From positions 62,001-126,000 of the forward strand of contig NZ_FNEB01000001.1 in NCBI RefSeq assembly GCF_900100005.1: a stretch of 64,000 bases of DNA. The letters run 5' to 3'. The position numbers and the translations under genes are program-made. Source of the stretch: Lutimaribacter saemankumensis (lineage in GTDB: Bacteria > Pseudomonadota > Alphaproteobacteria > Rhodobacterales > Rhodobacteraceae). Shown here one piece after another: positions 1 to 7,842 of this stretch (its first letter is position 1; the number at the start of each line of letters is the position of its first letter). The notes beneath the pieces were generated by a model that was not told the origin of the DNA, ran no database searches, and was given only the letters and a program-made list of their open reading frames with translations.

Positions 1-414
1 ATCCTCGGGCTGTTGGTGACACAGGTTCTGATGCGCTATTTTCTTGGCGCGCCGCCCAGCTGGACCGAGGAACTGGCGATCATTCTGTTCGCCTGGCTGG
101 TGCTGCTCTACGCGACAGTCGGCCTGTACGAAGGATTTCACGTCGCGATCGAGTCGATCCCCGCCCGGTTCGAACGCCTGCACCGATGGGCTGACCGGTG
201 GGTCGCGGCGCTGACGATCCTGTTCGGCTGGATCACCCTCACGTCCGGTATCGCCTATGTGGACCGCACGGTCGGCCAGAAGACCGCCGCGCTGCAGATA
301 CCCATCGAGGTGCTGTATCTCTGCGTACCGGTCAGCGGGGCGCTCTTTATCCTGCATGGGGTTTCGCGCCTGATCGGCCCGGCCGAACCGGCCCCGGAAG
401 AGGCCACCTCATGA
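1..414 (+). CDS. TRAP transporter small permease (DctQ-type), 5'-truncated
   Basis: The reading frame is already open at base 1, so the true start lies outside the window. The visible 137 residues contain three hydrophobic segments. A W-T-E-E-L-A motif before the second helix is typical of DctQ small permeases. In TRAP systems this subunit pairs with the large permease in the inner membrane and works with a periplasmic binding protein, which is probably just upstream and not visible. Its stop overlaps the next start as ATGA, indicating translational coupling to the large permease. The substrate cannot be read from this fragment. Confidence 0.9.
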   Translation: MLGLLVTQVLMRYFLGAPPSWTEELAIILFAWLVLLYATVGLYEGFHVAIESIPARFERLHRWADRWVAALTILFGWITLTSGIAYVDRTVGQKTAALQIPIEVLYLCVPVSGALFILHGVSRLIGPAEPAPEEATS

Positions 415-1691
415 GTGCAACCCTTTTCGTTCTGGCGCTGGGTTTGCCCCTGATGCTGCTGTTGCGGGTGCCCTTGGCCTTTGCGATCGGCCTGGCCACG
501 ATCGGGGCGCTTTGGACTGCGGACATCGACATGATGATCTTTGCCCAACGGATGGTTTCGGGTACGCAATCCTTTTCGCTGCTTGCGATACCGTTCTTCA
601 TCCTGGCGGGCGACCTGATGACGGCAGGCGGCATTTCGCGCCGGCTGGTGGGGTTTGCGGATGTGCTGGTGCGTCACCGCACCGGGGGGCTTGGCATGGT
701 CGCGGTGCTGGCCGCGGCCTTTTTCGCCGCGCTTTCGGGCTCGGCCCCGGCGACCACGGCGGCCATCGGCGCGATCATGATCCCCGAAATGGAACGGCGC
801 GGGTATTCGCGGCCCTTCGCGACCGCGCTGGCCGTGGCAGGCGGCATCATCGGGCCGATGCTCCCGCCGTCGATCCCGATGGTTGTCTGGGGTGTCATGT
901 CCGAAACCTCGATCAGCCAGCTTTTCCTTGCGGGTGTCATGCCCGGCATCCTGCTTGCGCTGGGGCTGATGGCGCTGTGCTGGCATCACGCCCGCAAGCA
1001 TGAAATCGCACCGCAGCCCAAGGCGAGCCGTCAAGAGATCTGGGCTGCGTTCAACTCGGCCAAATGGGCCCTGTGCGGCCCTGTGATCGTGCTGGGCGGA
1101 ATATATGGCGGCATCGTCACCCCGACGGAGGCGGCGATCGTCGCGGCCGTTTTCGCGCTAGTCCTCGGCTTCGGTGTCTACCGGGAACTATCGTTTTCCA
1201 ACATCGTGCCCGTCACCTTGGGCGCGCTCAAGACGATGACCATCGTCATGTTCATCATCGCGCTGGCCAACGGCTTTGGCTGGGTGATGGCTTTTGAACG
1301 CATTCCCGGACAGGTGACCCAGTCGCTAGAACGCTTCGCGGATACGCCCGTTCTCTACCTGTTGATGATCAATCTCATGCTTCTGGTGATCGGGTGCGTG
1401 ATGGACAACCTTGCAGCAATGATCATCCTGGCGTCGTTCCTTGTGCCCATCGGTGAACAACTGGGCATGGACCCGGTACAGTTCGGGGCAATGGTGGCGA
1501 TCAATTTCACCATCGGCATGGCCACGCCGCCTTTCGGATACACGATCTTTGTCGGCGCCGCGATCAGCGGGCTGAAGATCGGCCAGATCGCAAGGCCGCT
1601 CTTGCCGATGCTGGGTGTGATGATCGCCGTGTTGCTTCTGGTGGCCTTCGTGCCGCCTGTCACCCTGTCCATCGTCGATCTGCTGAGGTGA
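411..1691 (+). CDS. TRAP transporter large permease (DctM-type)
   Basis: This 426-residue polytopic inner-membrane protein has the usual DctM length and composition. It carries the conserved glycine-rich S-G-S-A-P-A-T-T-A-A-I-G segment and the G-P-M-L-P-P-S-I-P segment seen in these sodium-coupled solute permeases. The start at 411 is chosen because it forms an ATGA overlap with the small permease; upstream in-frame starts would run deep into that gene. A LysR gene follows after 4 bases. Substrate is unknown, though the TRAP family usually carries organic acids or related anions. Confidence 0.95.
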   Translation: MSATLFVLALGLPLMLLLRVPLAFAIGLATIGALWTADIDMMIFAQRMVSGTQSFSLLAIPFFILAGDLMTAGGISRRLVGFADVLVRHRTGGLGMVAVLAAAFFAALSGSAPATTAAIGAIMIPEMERRGYSRPFATALAVAGGIIGPMLPPSIPMVVWGVMSETSISQLFLAGVMPGILLALGLMALCWHHARKHEIAPQPKASRQEIWAAFNSAKWALCGPVIVLGGIYGGIVTPTEAAIVAAVFALVLGFGVYRELSFSNIVPVTLGALKTMTIVMFIIALANGFGWVMAFERIPGQVTQSLERFADTPVLYLLMINLMLLVIGCVMDNLAAMIILASFLVPIGEQLGMDPVQFGAMVAINFTIGMATPPFGYTIFVGAAISGLKIGQIARPLLPMLGVMIAVLLLVAFVPPVTLSIVDLLR

Positions 1692-1695
1692 CGCC

Positions 1696-2607
1696 ATGGT
1701 GAACCTGCGCAATTTCGACCTCAACCTTCTGGTCATATTCCGCGCGATCATGAACCGCGGTTCGATCGCGGGGGCCGCGGACGAGGTCGGATTGTCACCT
1801 TCCGCGGTCAGCCATGCATTGGCCCGGCTGCGCGTGATGCTGAATGACGAGCTGTTCTTTCGTACCGCCGACGGGGTCAGCCCGACCGAGCGCGCCCGAG
1901 AACTCAACGCCGATATCGAGCGCGGCCTTGGCTTCATCTCGACCGCGATTTCGCTGCAGCACCATTTCGTCCCCGCCAAGGCCGAACGCGTTTTCACAAT
2001 GCAGGTGGCTGACTACGTTTCAGGTTTCCTCCTGCCGCGTCTTGCCGAACGGCTGCAGGTCGAAGCACCGGGTATCTCGATTGAAATCCTGCCCTTTTCG
2101 ATTTCTCCCGAAAGCGTCTGGGACCGCGTCGACATGCAGGTGCGGCTGACACCCGGCCGCCTGCAGCCCGAGATGGTTCGTTCGCAGCGTCTGTTGGCGG
2201 ATGAGATCGTCGTGCTGATGCGCCGCGACCATCCCCGCGCCAATGTTCCCATGACAGCCGAGCTTTATGCCGAGCTTCCCCACGTGAAACTGTCGCAATC
2301 GGCCACGGGTACCACCGTGATCGAAGATGCGCTGGCTGCGCGCGGACTGAAGCGGCATATGGCGATGACTGTGGCAAGCTGGTTCGAAATCCCCGATATC
2401 GTCGCCAATTCCGACCTGATCGCCATCGCGCCCAAGCGGTTGTTTTCGCTCGATCCCCGGCTGAGCAAGCTTTGCTGGGTGCCGCTACCGCTCGAAGAGG
2501 TGGTGTTTTCCTTCGATCTTTGCTGGGATCTCAGGACAGAACGGGAGCCGGGCCAGAAATGGCTGCGCAAGCTGATCTCGGACGTCTTCGAAGAAGTGCG
2601 CGCGTGA
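1696..2607 (+). CDS. LysR-family transcriptional regulator
   Basis: The 303-residue protein begins with the LysR winged helix-turn-helix (residues about 5-65; the A-G-A-A-D-E-V-G-L-S-P-S-A-V-S-H helix-turn-helix is clear), followed by a linker helix and a periplasmic-binding-like effector domain. The opening L-R-N-F-D-L-N-L-L is the NodD/SyrM-like flavour of the family. It starts 4 bases after the TRAP large permease and is probably co-transcribed with it. An inducer-dependent activator of that transporter is the simplest role, inferred from position only. Confidence 0.93.
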   Translation: MVNLRNFDLNLLVIFRAIMNRGSIAGAADEVGLSPSAVSHALARLRVMLNDELFFRTADGVSPTERARELNADIERGLGFISTAISLQHHFVPAKAERVFTMQVADYVSGFLLPRLAERLQVEAPGISIEILPFSISPESVWDRVDMQVRLTPGRLQPEMVRSQRLLADEIVVLMRRDHPRANVPMTAELYAELPHVKLSQSATGTTVIEDALAARGLKRHMAMTVASWFEIPDIVANSDLIAIAPKRLFSLDPRLSKLCWVPLPLEEVVFSFDLCWDLRTEREPGQKWLRKLISDVFEEVRA

Positions 2608-2905
2608 CAGGCAATGTCGTCGTGGCGCTATCGCCCGCATGGATCATGGGGTCGCTTCCACAGTTTAGACCGGCGGTTTTTCCACGCAGTTAAAGCCTTC
2701 CCAAAGACGGCTGCTCAATGGTCCTGAAGCCGTGTTCCGCTGAAAGCGCCGGTTTGTGCGGCAAGGAACCGCCCCGGATAGGTAAGCCGCAGTCTTTGCC
2801 ACGTTGCCTGCGGGCGCACCAATGCCACAGCGATTGCATCACCGCAAAAAACACCGCTGAACCCGGGTGCTTGCGCTTTGGTCGCGGCCGGATGTTTCTG
2901 CCAGC

Positions 2906-3832
2906 TTATCGTCCCTTGACCTGGACGGTAAAACTGCGCCGTGCGCGATCCGGTGGTTTCGGGAACGGTCCGGCCCCTCGCACAAGCCGAAGCGCCGCCT
3001 GATCCAGTGCGGCGGACCCGGAGCTTTGGGCCACGGACACCGAGGCAACGCCGCCATTTCCGCCGATGGTAAAGGCGATCATGGCCGACCCGCGCGCATT
3101 GACACGCGGCTTGCCCGCCCGTGAAAGCTGACGCATGACCAAACCTGCATAATTGCTGGCCGCCGCGTTCCCTGCCGTGCGCTGCCTCCCCGTATCGCCG
3201 CTTTGGCTGGCGGTTGCGGTCTGTTTTCCGCTGGCTTCGCCTGCGCGGGCGTTGGTGGGGGCATTGCCCGCGTTGGATTGCGCTCGTTGCCTGGGCTGAT
3301 TTGGCTTCGGTTCCCGGTCCTTCGCCATGGCGCTACTGCGCGGCTTCGGCCGCACCGAACGGTCGATTGCGGCGCTTGCGGGGTCTGTGCCCGTCAGCCT
3401 TGATGTGGAACGGTCCGGTTTGGCGACGGCTTGCGACGCTTCAGCCGACAGCGGCGCGGGCTTCGGCGCAGGGCGGCTTGCGATGTCTGGCGACAATGCC
3501 GCCAGCGTTTCGGCGGGTCGGCGCTCGGCGGCAGGCTCTGCCATGCTGTCCAAGGCCCTTTGGCGGTCGGGCTTTTCCGGTGACGCTTCGGCAGGTTGCC
3601 GAACCGTTGCCGTTTGGGGTGGTGCCGTGTTCAGCGCGGTTGCAGGCGGTTCTGCGGCCAATGTGCCTGCGGCCATATCCTGGAACGCGGTCCCAAGGCG
3701 CAGCTCGGCCGTTCCCGATGCGCCCTCAAGCGTCACCGGCACGGGTCCGGCCAGAGAGAAAGCCGCAGCGCCATGGACCGCGACGGCCAATGCGAGCGCG
3801 GCCAGTTTCGCGGGTGCGGGCGATCGCGTCAT
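2906..3832 (-). CDS. tonB: TonB-family energy transducer of the haem-uptake locus
   Basis: A 308-residue protein with one N-terminal membrane anchor (residues about 8-30), a long Pro/Ala/Lys/Arg-rich periplasmic spacer (about 70-225) and a C-terminal TonB-like domain. That domain (about 225-308) contains Y-A-G-L-V-M-R-Q-L, G-S-A-M-I-A-F-T-I and a closing S-F-T-V-Q-V-K strand. TonB couples the ExbB/ExbD proton motor to outer-membrane receptors such as the HmuR encoded at 9995. It is the last gene of the exb cluster and overlaps the preceding exbD by 4 bases. About 300 bases with no recognisable feature separate it from the convergent LysR gene. Confidence 0.88.
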   Translation of the reverse strand: MTRSPAPAKLAALALAVAVHGAAAFSLAGPVPVTLEGASGTAELRLGTAFQDMAAGTLAAEPPATALNTAPPQTATVRQPAEASPEKPDRQRALDSMAEPAAERRPAETLAALSPDIASRPAPKPAPLSAEASQAVAKPDRSTSRLTGTDPASAAIDRSVRPKPRSSAMAKDREPKPNQPRQRAQSNAGNAPTNARAGEASGKQTATASQSGDTGRQRTAGNAAASNYAGLVMRQLSRAGKPRVNARGSAMIAFTIGGNGGVASVSVAQSSGSAALDQAALRLVRGAGPFPKPPDRARRSFTVQVKGR

Positions 3833-4215
3833 TGCAGCCCCCGTTCGGTGACGATGACCACGGTTCCGGCACCTGCCTCGCGCAGCGTCCGGCCCAGGGT
3901 CACAAGCTGATGCGCTGGCAGATCGCGATCAGGAACGATCCGAACGCGCGACCGGGCCTCATGCGGCAAGGTATCGAAGAACGCGATGGCCGACCCGACA
4001 GGCGCACCCATATGGCTCATGCGGCCATCGGGATGGATAACCAGCGCATCGGATGGGGCGGTTGCCTCGATCCCGTCGGTTCGAACCAGCGCCAGTTTCC
4101 CGTCCAGCGGAGCAGCCAGTGTTCCGACCACCATGAAGAAGACCAGCATCAGGAAAACGATGTTGATCAGCGCGATGGTGGGCTCACGCTCGGTCCGGGT
4201 ACATTTGCGGGTCAT
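3829..4215 (-). CDS. exbD: ExbD/TolR-family protein with Asn at the usual transmembrane Asp position
   Basis: A 128-residue single-pass biopolymer transport protein. The transmembrane segment reads I-A-L-I-N-I-V-F-L-M-L-V-F-F. ExbD and TolR normally have an essential proton-carrying aspartate where this sequence has Asn. A periplasmic domain follows (R-V-R-I-V-P-D near the centre). It overlaps its neighbours by 4 bases on each side, so it is made with the Asp-containing ExbD upstream and TonB downstream. It may act as a non-protonatable partner in a mixed ExbD dimer; that is inference. Confidence 0.88.
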   Translation of the reverse strand: MTRKCTRTEREPTIALINIVFLMLVFFMVVGTLAAPLDGKLALVRTDGIEATAPSDALVIHPDGRMSHMGAPVGSAIAFFDTLPHEARSRVRIVPDRDLPAHQLVTLGRTLREAGAGTVVIVTERGLQ

Positions 4216-4592
4216 GCGGCCCCCAGCACAGTCGCCGTCAGCCGAGGAACCTGGCGCAGAACCGCCAGAAGGTCGGTCAGCCTTTGCGCCGTCACATCGT
4301 TGCCGGCAGAGATCAGCACGGCCAGCGGTTCTGCACCGGACCTGAACGGGTCAAGAGCGCCTGGCAGGTCGGCCAGCGAAAGCTGTGTTCCGTTCAGCCG
4401 CAGCGTATCCTCGGCAAGAGACACGAACACGGGCGGTTCCGTCCCCGTCGCACCGCCTGCGTTCGCCGCGACCAATTCGACTTCGGCAAAACGCGTGAAG
4501 GTCGAGGAAAGCATGAAAAACAACAGCAACAGAAAGATGACATCGATCAGCGATGTCATGGACAGCCTGCGCCGGTATCTTGGTCTACGCAT
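4212..4592 (-). CDS. exbD: ExbD-family biopolymer transport protein
   Basis: A 126-residue protein with a basic N-terminus, then the diagnostic L-I-D-V-I-F-L-L-L-L-F-F transmembrane helix carrying Asp at about residue 17, and a small periplasmic domain. It is the proton-conducting stator component with ExbB and TonB. The start at 4592 gives an 8-base overlap with exbB; a longer start at 4643 is possible but would add a poorly conserved Arg-rich tail buried in exbB. It is followed by a second ExbD that lacks the aspartate. Confidence 0.9.
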   Translation of the reverse strand: MRRPRYRRRLSMTSLIDVIFLLLLFFMLSSTFTRFAEVELVAANAGGATGTEPPVFVSLAEDTLRLNGTQLSLADLPGALDPFRSGAEPLAVLISAGNDVTAQRLTDLLAVLRQVPRLTATVLGAA

Positions 4593-5235
4593 GAACGGGC
4601 GCCGCCGTCGCCTTGGTCGCGTGACGGACACCTGCCGGGGCAAGGATCGTCCTCAGGGTTTTCTGCGCCAGCACGCGGTCCGCATCCATGCGCGCCTCGA
4701 ACCAGCTCAGCGCGAGCGCGGTGGGCATGGCCACGGCCAGTCCCGCAGCCGTCGTCAGCAACGCGACCCAGATGCCCCCGGCCAGTATCGACGGGTCCAC
4801 CTGCGTCCCGGCATCCTGCAAGGCGCGGAACGCCGAGATCATGCCCAGAACCGTCCCGAAAAGACCAAGCAGCGGGGCCAATTGCGCGACCGAGTCGAGC
4901 AGCCGGAATCCGCTTTCCAACTCGGCGAAACGGGCTTCGGCTTCTGCTTCCAGTCGGGCGGCATCGGTTTGGCCATTGGCGGCCATGACCGCGACCGGTC
5001 CAAGATAGCTGCGGCAACGTGCAAGATGTTCGCGCGCCGCCGCCCGGTCACCGGCGTCCCACTCGGCGATTGCCGCCTGCAGCGTGGAATGCCGGCCGAC
5101 ACCGGCGACCATGAACTGCCAAAGCTTGTAAAGGATCACGGCCATGACCAGGATCGACAATACGCCGAGTATCAGAACGACTGGCCCGCCCAGTTCGGCA
5201 ATGTGATGGATGGTCTCCGTAAGGCGAGCGATCAT
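4585..5235 (-). CDS. exbB: MotA/TolQ/ExbB-family proton channel protein
   Basis: A 216-residue inner-membrane protein with a first transmembrane helix at residues about 13-35, a cytoplasmic helical region, and two further helices. Between these lies the family motif L-A-P-L-L-G-L-F-G-T-V-L-G-M-I. It forms the ExbB channel that powers TonB. The start at 5235 overlaps the stop of the preceding exported protein as ATGA, which decides it over a longer frame. Gene order exported protein-exbB-exbD-exbD-tonB suggests one operon dedicated to haem import. Confidence 0.93.
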   Translation of the reverse strand: MIARLTETIHHIAELGGPVVLILGVLSILVMAVILYKLWQFMVAGVGRHSTLQAAIAEWDAGDRAAAREHLARCRSYLGPVAVMAANGQTDAARLEAEAEARFAELESGFRLLDSVAQLAPLLGLFGTVLGMISAFRALQDAGTQVDPSILAGGIWVALLTTAAGLAVAMPTALALSWFEARMDADRVLAQKTLRTILAPAGVRHATKATAAPVHA

Positions 5236-5666
5236 CCCTGCACCTCCAGCTTCGTGCGGCTGCGAAGACGCAGTCCCGTGGTGCATGCGTCGACCGGTAC
5301 GCCGGCCCCGGCGCATGTTTCCGCACCGTTGATCAGCAACCGCCCGAGCCCTGCACAATCCTGCCCCGGCACTACAAATTGCCGGACGCGCGGCCGTCCG
5401 GCCGGGAGGGTGCCGAAATCGAAAAGCGTCAGCAAGGCCACCCGACCGTCCGTGTCGAACAGCACCGCCTCGTAGACCGCTTGCGTTATGTCCGCGTCAT
5501 GTCCGTTCTGAATCAGAAAGCTCAAACGGCACGACCCCTCGACCGCATCGACAGCGTTGAGCTCGATCGCGACATGCGGGCTGTCCGCGGCCTCAGCGGT
5601 TGCATGACCCGGTAGAATGCAGGCAACGGTCAGAAGGACCGAAAGAATTCCCGAAAATTTGTGCAT
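5232..5666 (-). CDS. Exported protein of unknown function at the head of the exb-tonB unit
   Basis: A 144-residue protein with a cleavable Sec signal (about residues 1-26, ending near A-T-A-E-A-A) and a predicted beta-rich mature domain containing four cysteines. It resembles no enzyme I can name. Its stop overlaps the exbB start (ATGA), so it is almost certainly produced with ExbB, ExbD and TonB and would act in the periplasm. A role assisting TonB-dependent haem transport is inferred from position only. A perfect inverted repeat lies about 90 bases upstream of its start. Confidence 0.75.
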   Translation of the reverse strand: MHKFSGILSVLLTVACILPGHATAEAADSPHVAIELNAVDAVEGSCRLSFLIQNGHDADITQAVYEAVLFDTDGRVALLTLFDFGTLPAGRPRVRQFVVPGQDCAGLGRLLINGAETCAGAGVPVDACTTGLRLRSRTKLEVQG

Positions 5667-5756
5667 GGCTCCAGCCTGTGAAGTTCCAAAAGGACATCTG
5701 GCTGGGGCGACGCCCCTCGCTGGAGTGAGTGCGGCTTACCATTTCGTCCTTTCCGG

Positions 5757-5773
5757 TTCAATACCTTATTGAA
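5757..5773. promoter_or_regulatory. Perfect inverted repeat TTCAATA-CCT-TATTGAA, candidate operator
   Basis: Two 7-base arms match perfectly around a 3-base centre, in the AT-richer spacer between hemP and the exb-tonB unit. The site is upstream of the minus-strand exported protein/exbB operon and just downstream of hemP. The symmetry and location suggest a binding site for an iron or haem regulator (Fur/Mur, Irr or similar); the sequence alone does not say which. Confidence 0.5.
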
Positions 5774-5798
5774 AGAGTCGGAATACAGGGGGATCATT

Positions 5799-5963
5799 TC
5801 ATTTCGTCAGGATCAGCTTGCCCGCTCGGGTTATTCGCAACGTGTAGGTCTGGCCGTCCAGAACGATCTCGGCCTTGATGCCGTTGACGACCAGATCGCG
5901 CGCGTCATACCGCGCTGTGCCATCAGCGCCTGAAGTCTGGCTTGGTTTCGGTTGGTCCTGCAT
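5799..5963 (-). CDS. hemP: Haemin uptake protein HemP
   Basis: A 54-residue protein with the small HemP-type fold: an unstructured polar N-terminus, then D-A-R-D-L-V-V-N-G, I-V-L-D-G-Q-T-Y-T-L-R-I-T and a closing K-L-I-L-T-K. HemP proteins accompany haem receptors and are linked to haem-dependent expression of uptake genes in several proteobacteria. The frame extends further upstream, but the 5963 start fits the family length and gives a normal 29-base gap from hmuV. Gene order hmuV-hemP supports the call. Confidence 0.88.
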   Translation of the reverse strand: MQDQPKPSQTSGADGTARYDARDLVVNGIKAEIVLDGQTYTLRITRAGKLILTK

Positions 5964-5992
5964 CGCCGTTTCCTTGGGGGTTTGCGCTGCCG

Positions 5993-6775
5993 TCAGGGCG
6001 ATGCCGCATGCGGCAGGATATACGGATCGCCGGCCGGGGGAGGTGTGGAGACACGCAACGAGCAGCCATAGGCGCGCGAAAGTATCTTGTCGGTCAGAAC
6101 GTCGGCCGTGCGTCCGAAGGACAGGCATTGGCCTTTCGACAAAACCGCCAAACGGTCCGCATAGAGCGCGGTCAGGTTCAGGTCGTGCATGACGGCAATC
6201 ACGCCACCGCCCGTCCGCGCAAAGCTCCGCGCGATGTCCATGACTTGCAACTGATGCGCGATATCGAGGCTCGAGACAGGCTCGTCCAGCAGCAGCCAGC
6301 GCGGCTGCCCGTCTTCGACCGGTTCCCAGACCTGCGCCAGCACACGGGCCAGCATCACCCGCTGCGCCTCGCCGCCGGACAATTCCTGAAACCGCCGGTC
6401 GGCATGGTGCGCCAGGCCGACACGTTCAAGCGCCCTGATCGGCACGTCGGGCCGGTCGCCTGCGGTGCCGGCCTGCAGGCCAAGGCGCACGACCTCGATC
6501 ACCGAGAACGGAAAGGCCAGCCGTGATGTCTGCGGCAGCACTGCGCGTTGCGCGGCCAACTCCCATGCTTTTGCCGTGGCGATGTCGCTGCCGTTCAGGA
6601 TCACCCGGCCACGATAGGGCAGGGACGCCGTCATGGCGCCCAGCAGGGTCGACTTGCCCGACCCGTTCGGGCCCACGATCGCGGTGACCTCACCTGCTGC
6701 GGCATGCAGGCTGACGCCGCTCAGGGCCTCATGGCGGCCGTGAACCACGCGTATGTCTTCGGCGATAAGGGTCAT
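5993..6775 (-). CDS. hmuV: Haemin ABC transporter ATP-binding protein
   Basis: A 260-residue ABC ATPase with Walker A G-P-N-G-S-G-K-S-T (about residue 34), signature L-S-G-G-E-A-Q-R, Walker B W-L-L-L-D-E-P followed by V-S-S-L-D, and the H-loop V-M-H-D-L-N. It drives import of haem across the inner membrane with HmuU and HmuT. The start at 6775 overlaps the hmuU stop by 4 bases. A much longer open frame in phase upstream is a high-GC read-through of the permease gene. Confidence 0.96.
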   Translation of the reverse strand: MTLIAEDIRVVHGRHEALSGVSLHAAAGEVTAIVGPNGSGKSTLLGAMTASLPYRGRVILNGSDIATAKAWELAAQRAVLPQTSRLAFPFSVIEVVRLGLQAGTAGDRPDVPIRALERVGLAHHADRRFQELSGGEAQRVMLARVLAQVWEPVEDGQPRWLLLDEPVSSLDIAHQLQVMDIARSFARTGGGVIAVMHDLNLTALYADRLAVLSKGQCLSFGRTADVLTDKILSRAYGCSLRVSTPPPAGDPYILPHAASP

Positions 6776-7839
6776 AGCTCCACCAGCCCCCGGCGTTTCA
6801 AGAGAATCCACAGGAACACCGGCGCGCCAAGAACGGCGGTCACGATGCCGATGGGCAATTCGGCAGGTGCGATGACGACACGCGCCAAGAGATCGGCCAG
6901 CACCAGCAGGGTGGCCCCCAACAAGGCGGCGTTCACCAAAAGCGCACGATGGTCCGGCCCCGATGCCAGCCGCAGCAGATGCGGGACGACGATCCCGATG
7001 AACCCGATCCCACCCGAAACCGCGACCGCAGCGCCGGTTGCCGCAGCGACCGCCAGGATGGCCAGCGCTTTCATCCTTTGCACGTCGATGCCGATATGGG
7101 CGGCTGTCGCCTCGCCAAGGGCCAGCCCGTTCAGTCCGCGGCCCAGCGTCGCCGCCACGCCGACGGCGATAACGATCATCGGTCCGGCGGCCACGACCTT
7201 GGCCCAGCTTGCCCCTGCAAGCGATCCCAGGCCCCAGAATGTCAGATCGCGCAATTGCCGGTCGTCGGCGATGTAGACAAGGACGCCCGACAGCGCACCA
7301 GCCAGTGCGCCGAGGGCGATCCCCGCAAGCAGCATCGTCGCGACGGATGTGCGCCCATGCCGCGTCGCAACGCGGTAAAGCAAGATCGTCGATCCCCAGC
7401 CGCCAAGGAACGCCGCGAACGGGACGAGGTGGTTGCCCGTCAGCGCGGTCAGCGATGCCGGCAAGACCCCGCCCAATACGATCGCCAGTATCGCCCCAAG
7501 GCCCGCACCCGCACCGACACCGACAATGCCGGGATCGGCCAGCGGGTTGCGGAACAGCCCCTGCATCGCTGCGCCGGACACCGCGAGCGCCGCGCCGACC
7601 AGAACGCCCAGAACCAGGCGGGGCAGGCGGATATCGAACAGAACGACCCGCTCGATCCCGTCCGGCAGTTTCCCTTGGGCAAGCTTGCCCAGAACGGACG
7701 ACAGGGTCACATCCGTCGCCCCGACCTCGAGGCTTGCAACGCAGGCCACCACCAGAACCGCGGCCAGAACCGGATGCAACAGGCGGGCGCATGACAACCT
7801 GTCCCGCGGTCGCGCGTGTGTGTCGCTCAGCATCGCCAT
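6772..7839 (-). CDS. hmuU: Haemin ABC transporter permease (FecCD family)
   Basis: A 355-residue polytopic permease of the FecCD/BtuC type, with the conserved D-I-R-L-P-R-L segment, the G-x-x-x-Q-G-L-F-R-N-P-L-A-D-P-G signature and the G-x-I-x-F-I-G-I-V-V-P-H-L-L-R coupling region near the C-terminus. It forms the inner-membrane channel for haem. It is flanked by hmuT and hmuV with a 4-base overlap to the latter. Confidence 0.96.
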   Translation of the reverse strand: MAMLSDTHARPRDRLSCARLLHPVLAAVLVVACVASLEVGATDVTLSSVLGKLAQGKLPDGIERVVLFDIRLPRLVLGVLVGAALAVSGAAMQGLFRNPLADPGIVGVGAGAGLGAILAIVLGGVLPASLTALTGNHLVPFAAFLGGWGSTILLYRVATRHGRTSVATMLLAGIALGALAGALSGVLVYIADDRQLRDLTFWGLGSLAGASWAKVVAAGPMIVIAVGVAATLGRGLNGLALGEATAAHIGIDVQRMKALAILAVAAATGAAVAVSGGIGFIGIVVPHLLRLASGPDHRALLVNAALLGATLLVLADLLARVVIAPAELPIGIVTAVLGAPVFLWILLKRRGLVEL

Positions 7840-7842
7840 ATG

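Noticed and set aside
3214-5475. A 753-codon plus-strand open frame across the exb-tonB genes
   Set aside because: It is antisense to four recognisable, overlapping genes and its translation is low-complexity Arg/Pro/Ser without any domain; long shadow frames are normal at this GC content.
5993-7792. A 599-codon frame fusing hmuV to upstream sequence
   Set aside because: The upstream part is an alternative frame of hmuU; hmuV has a normal start at 6775 overlapping the hmuU stop.
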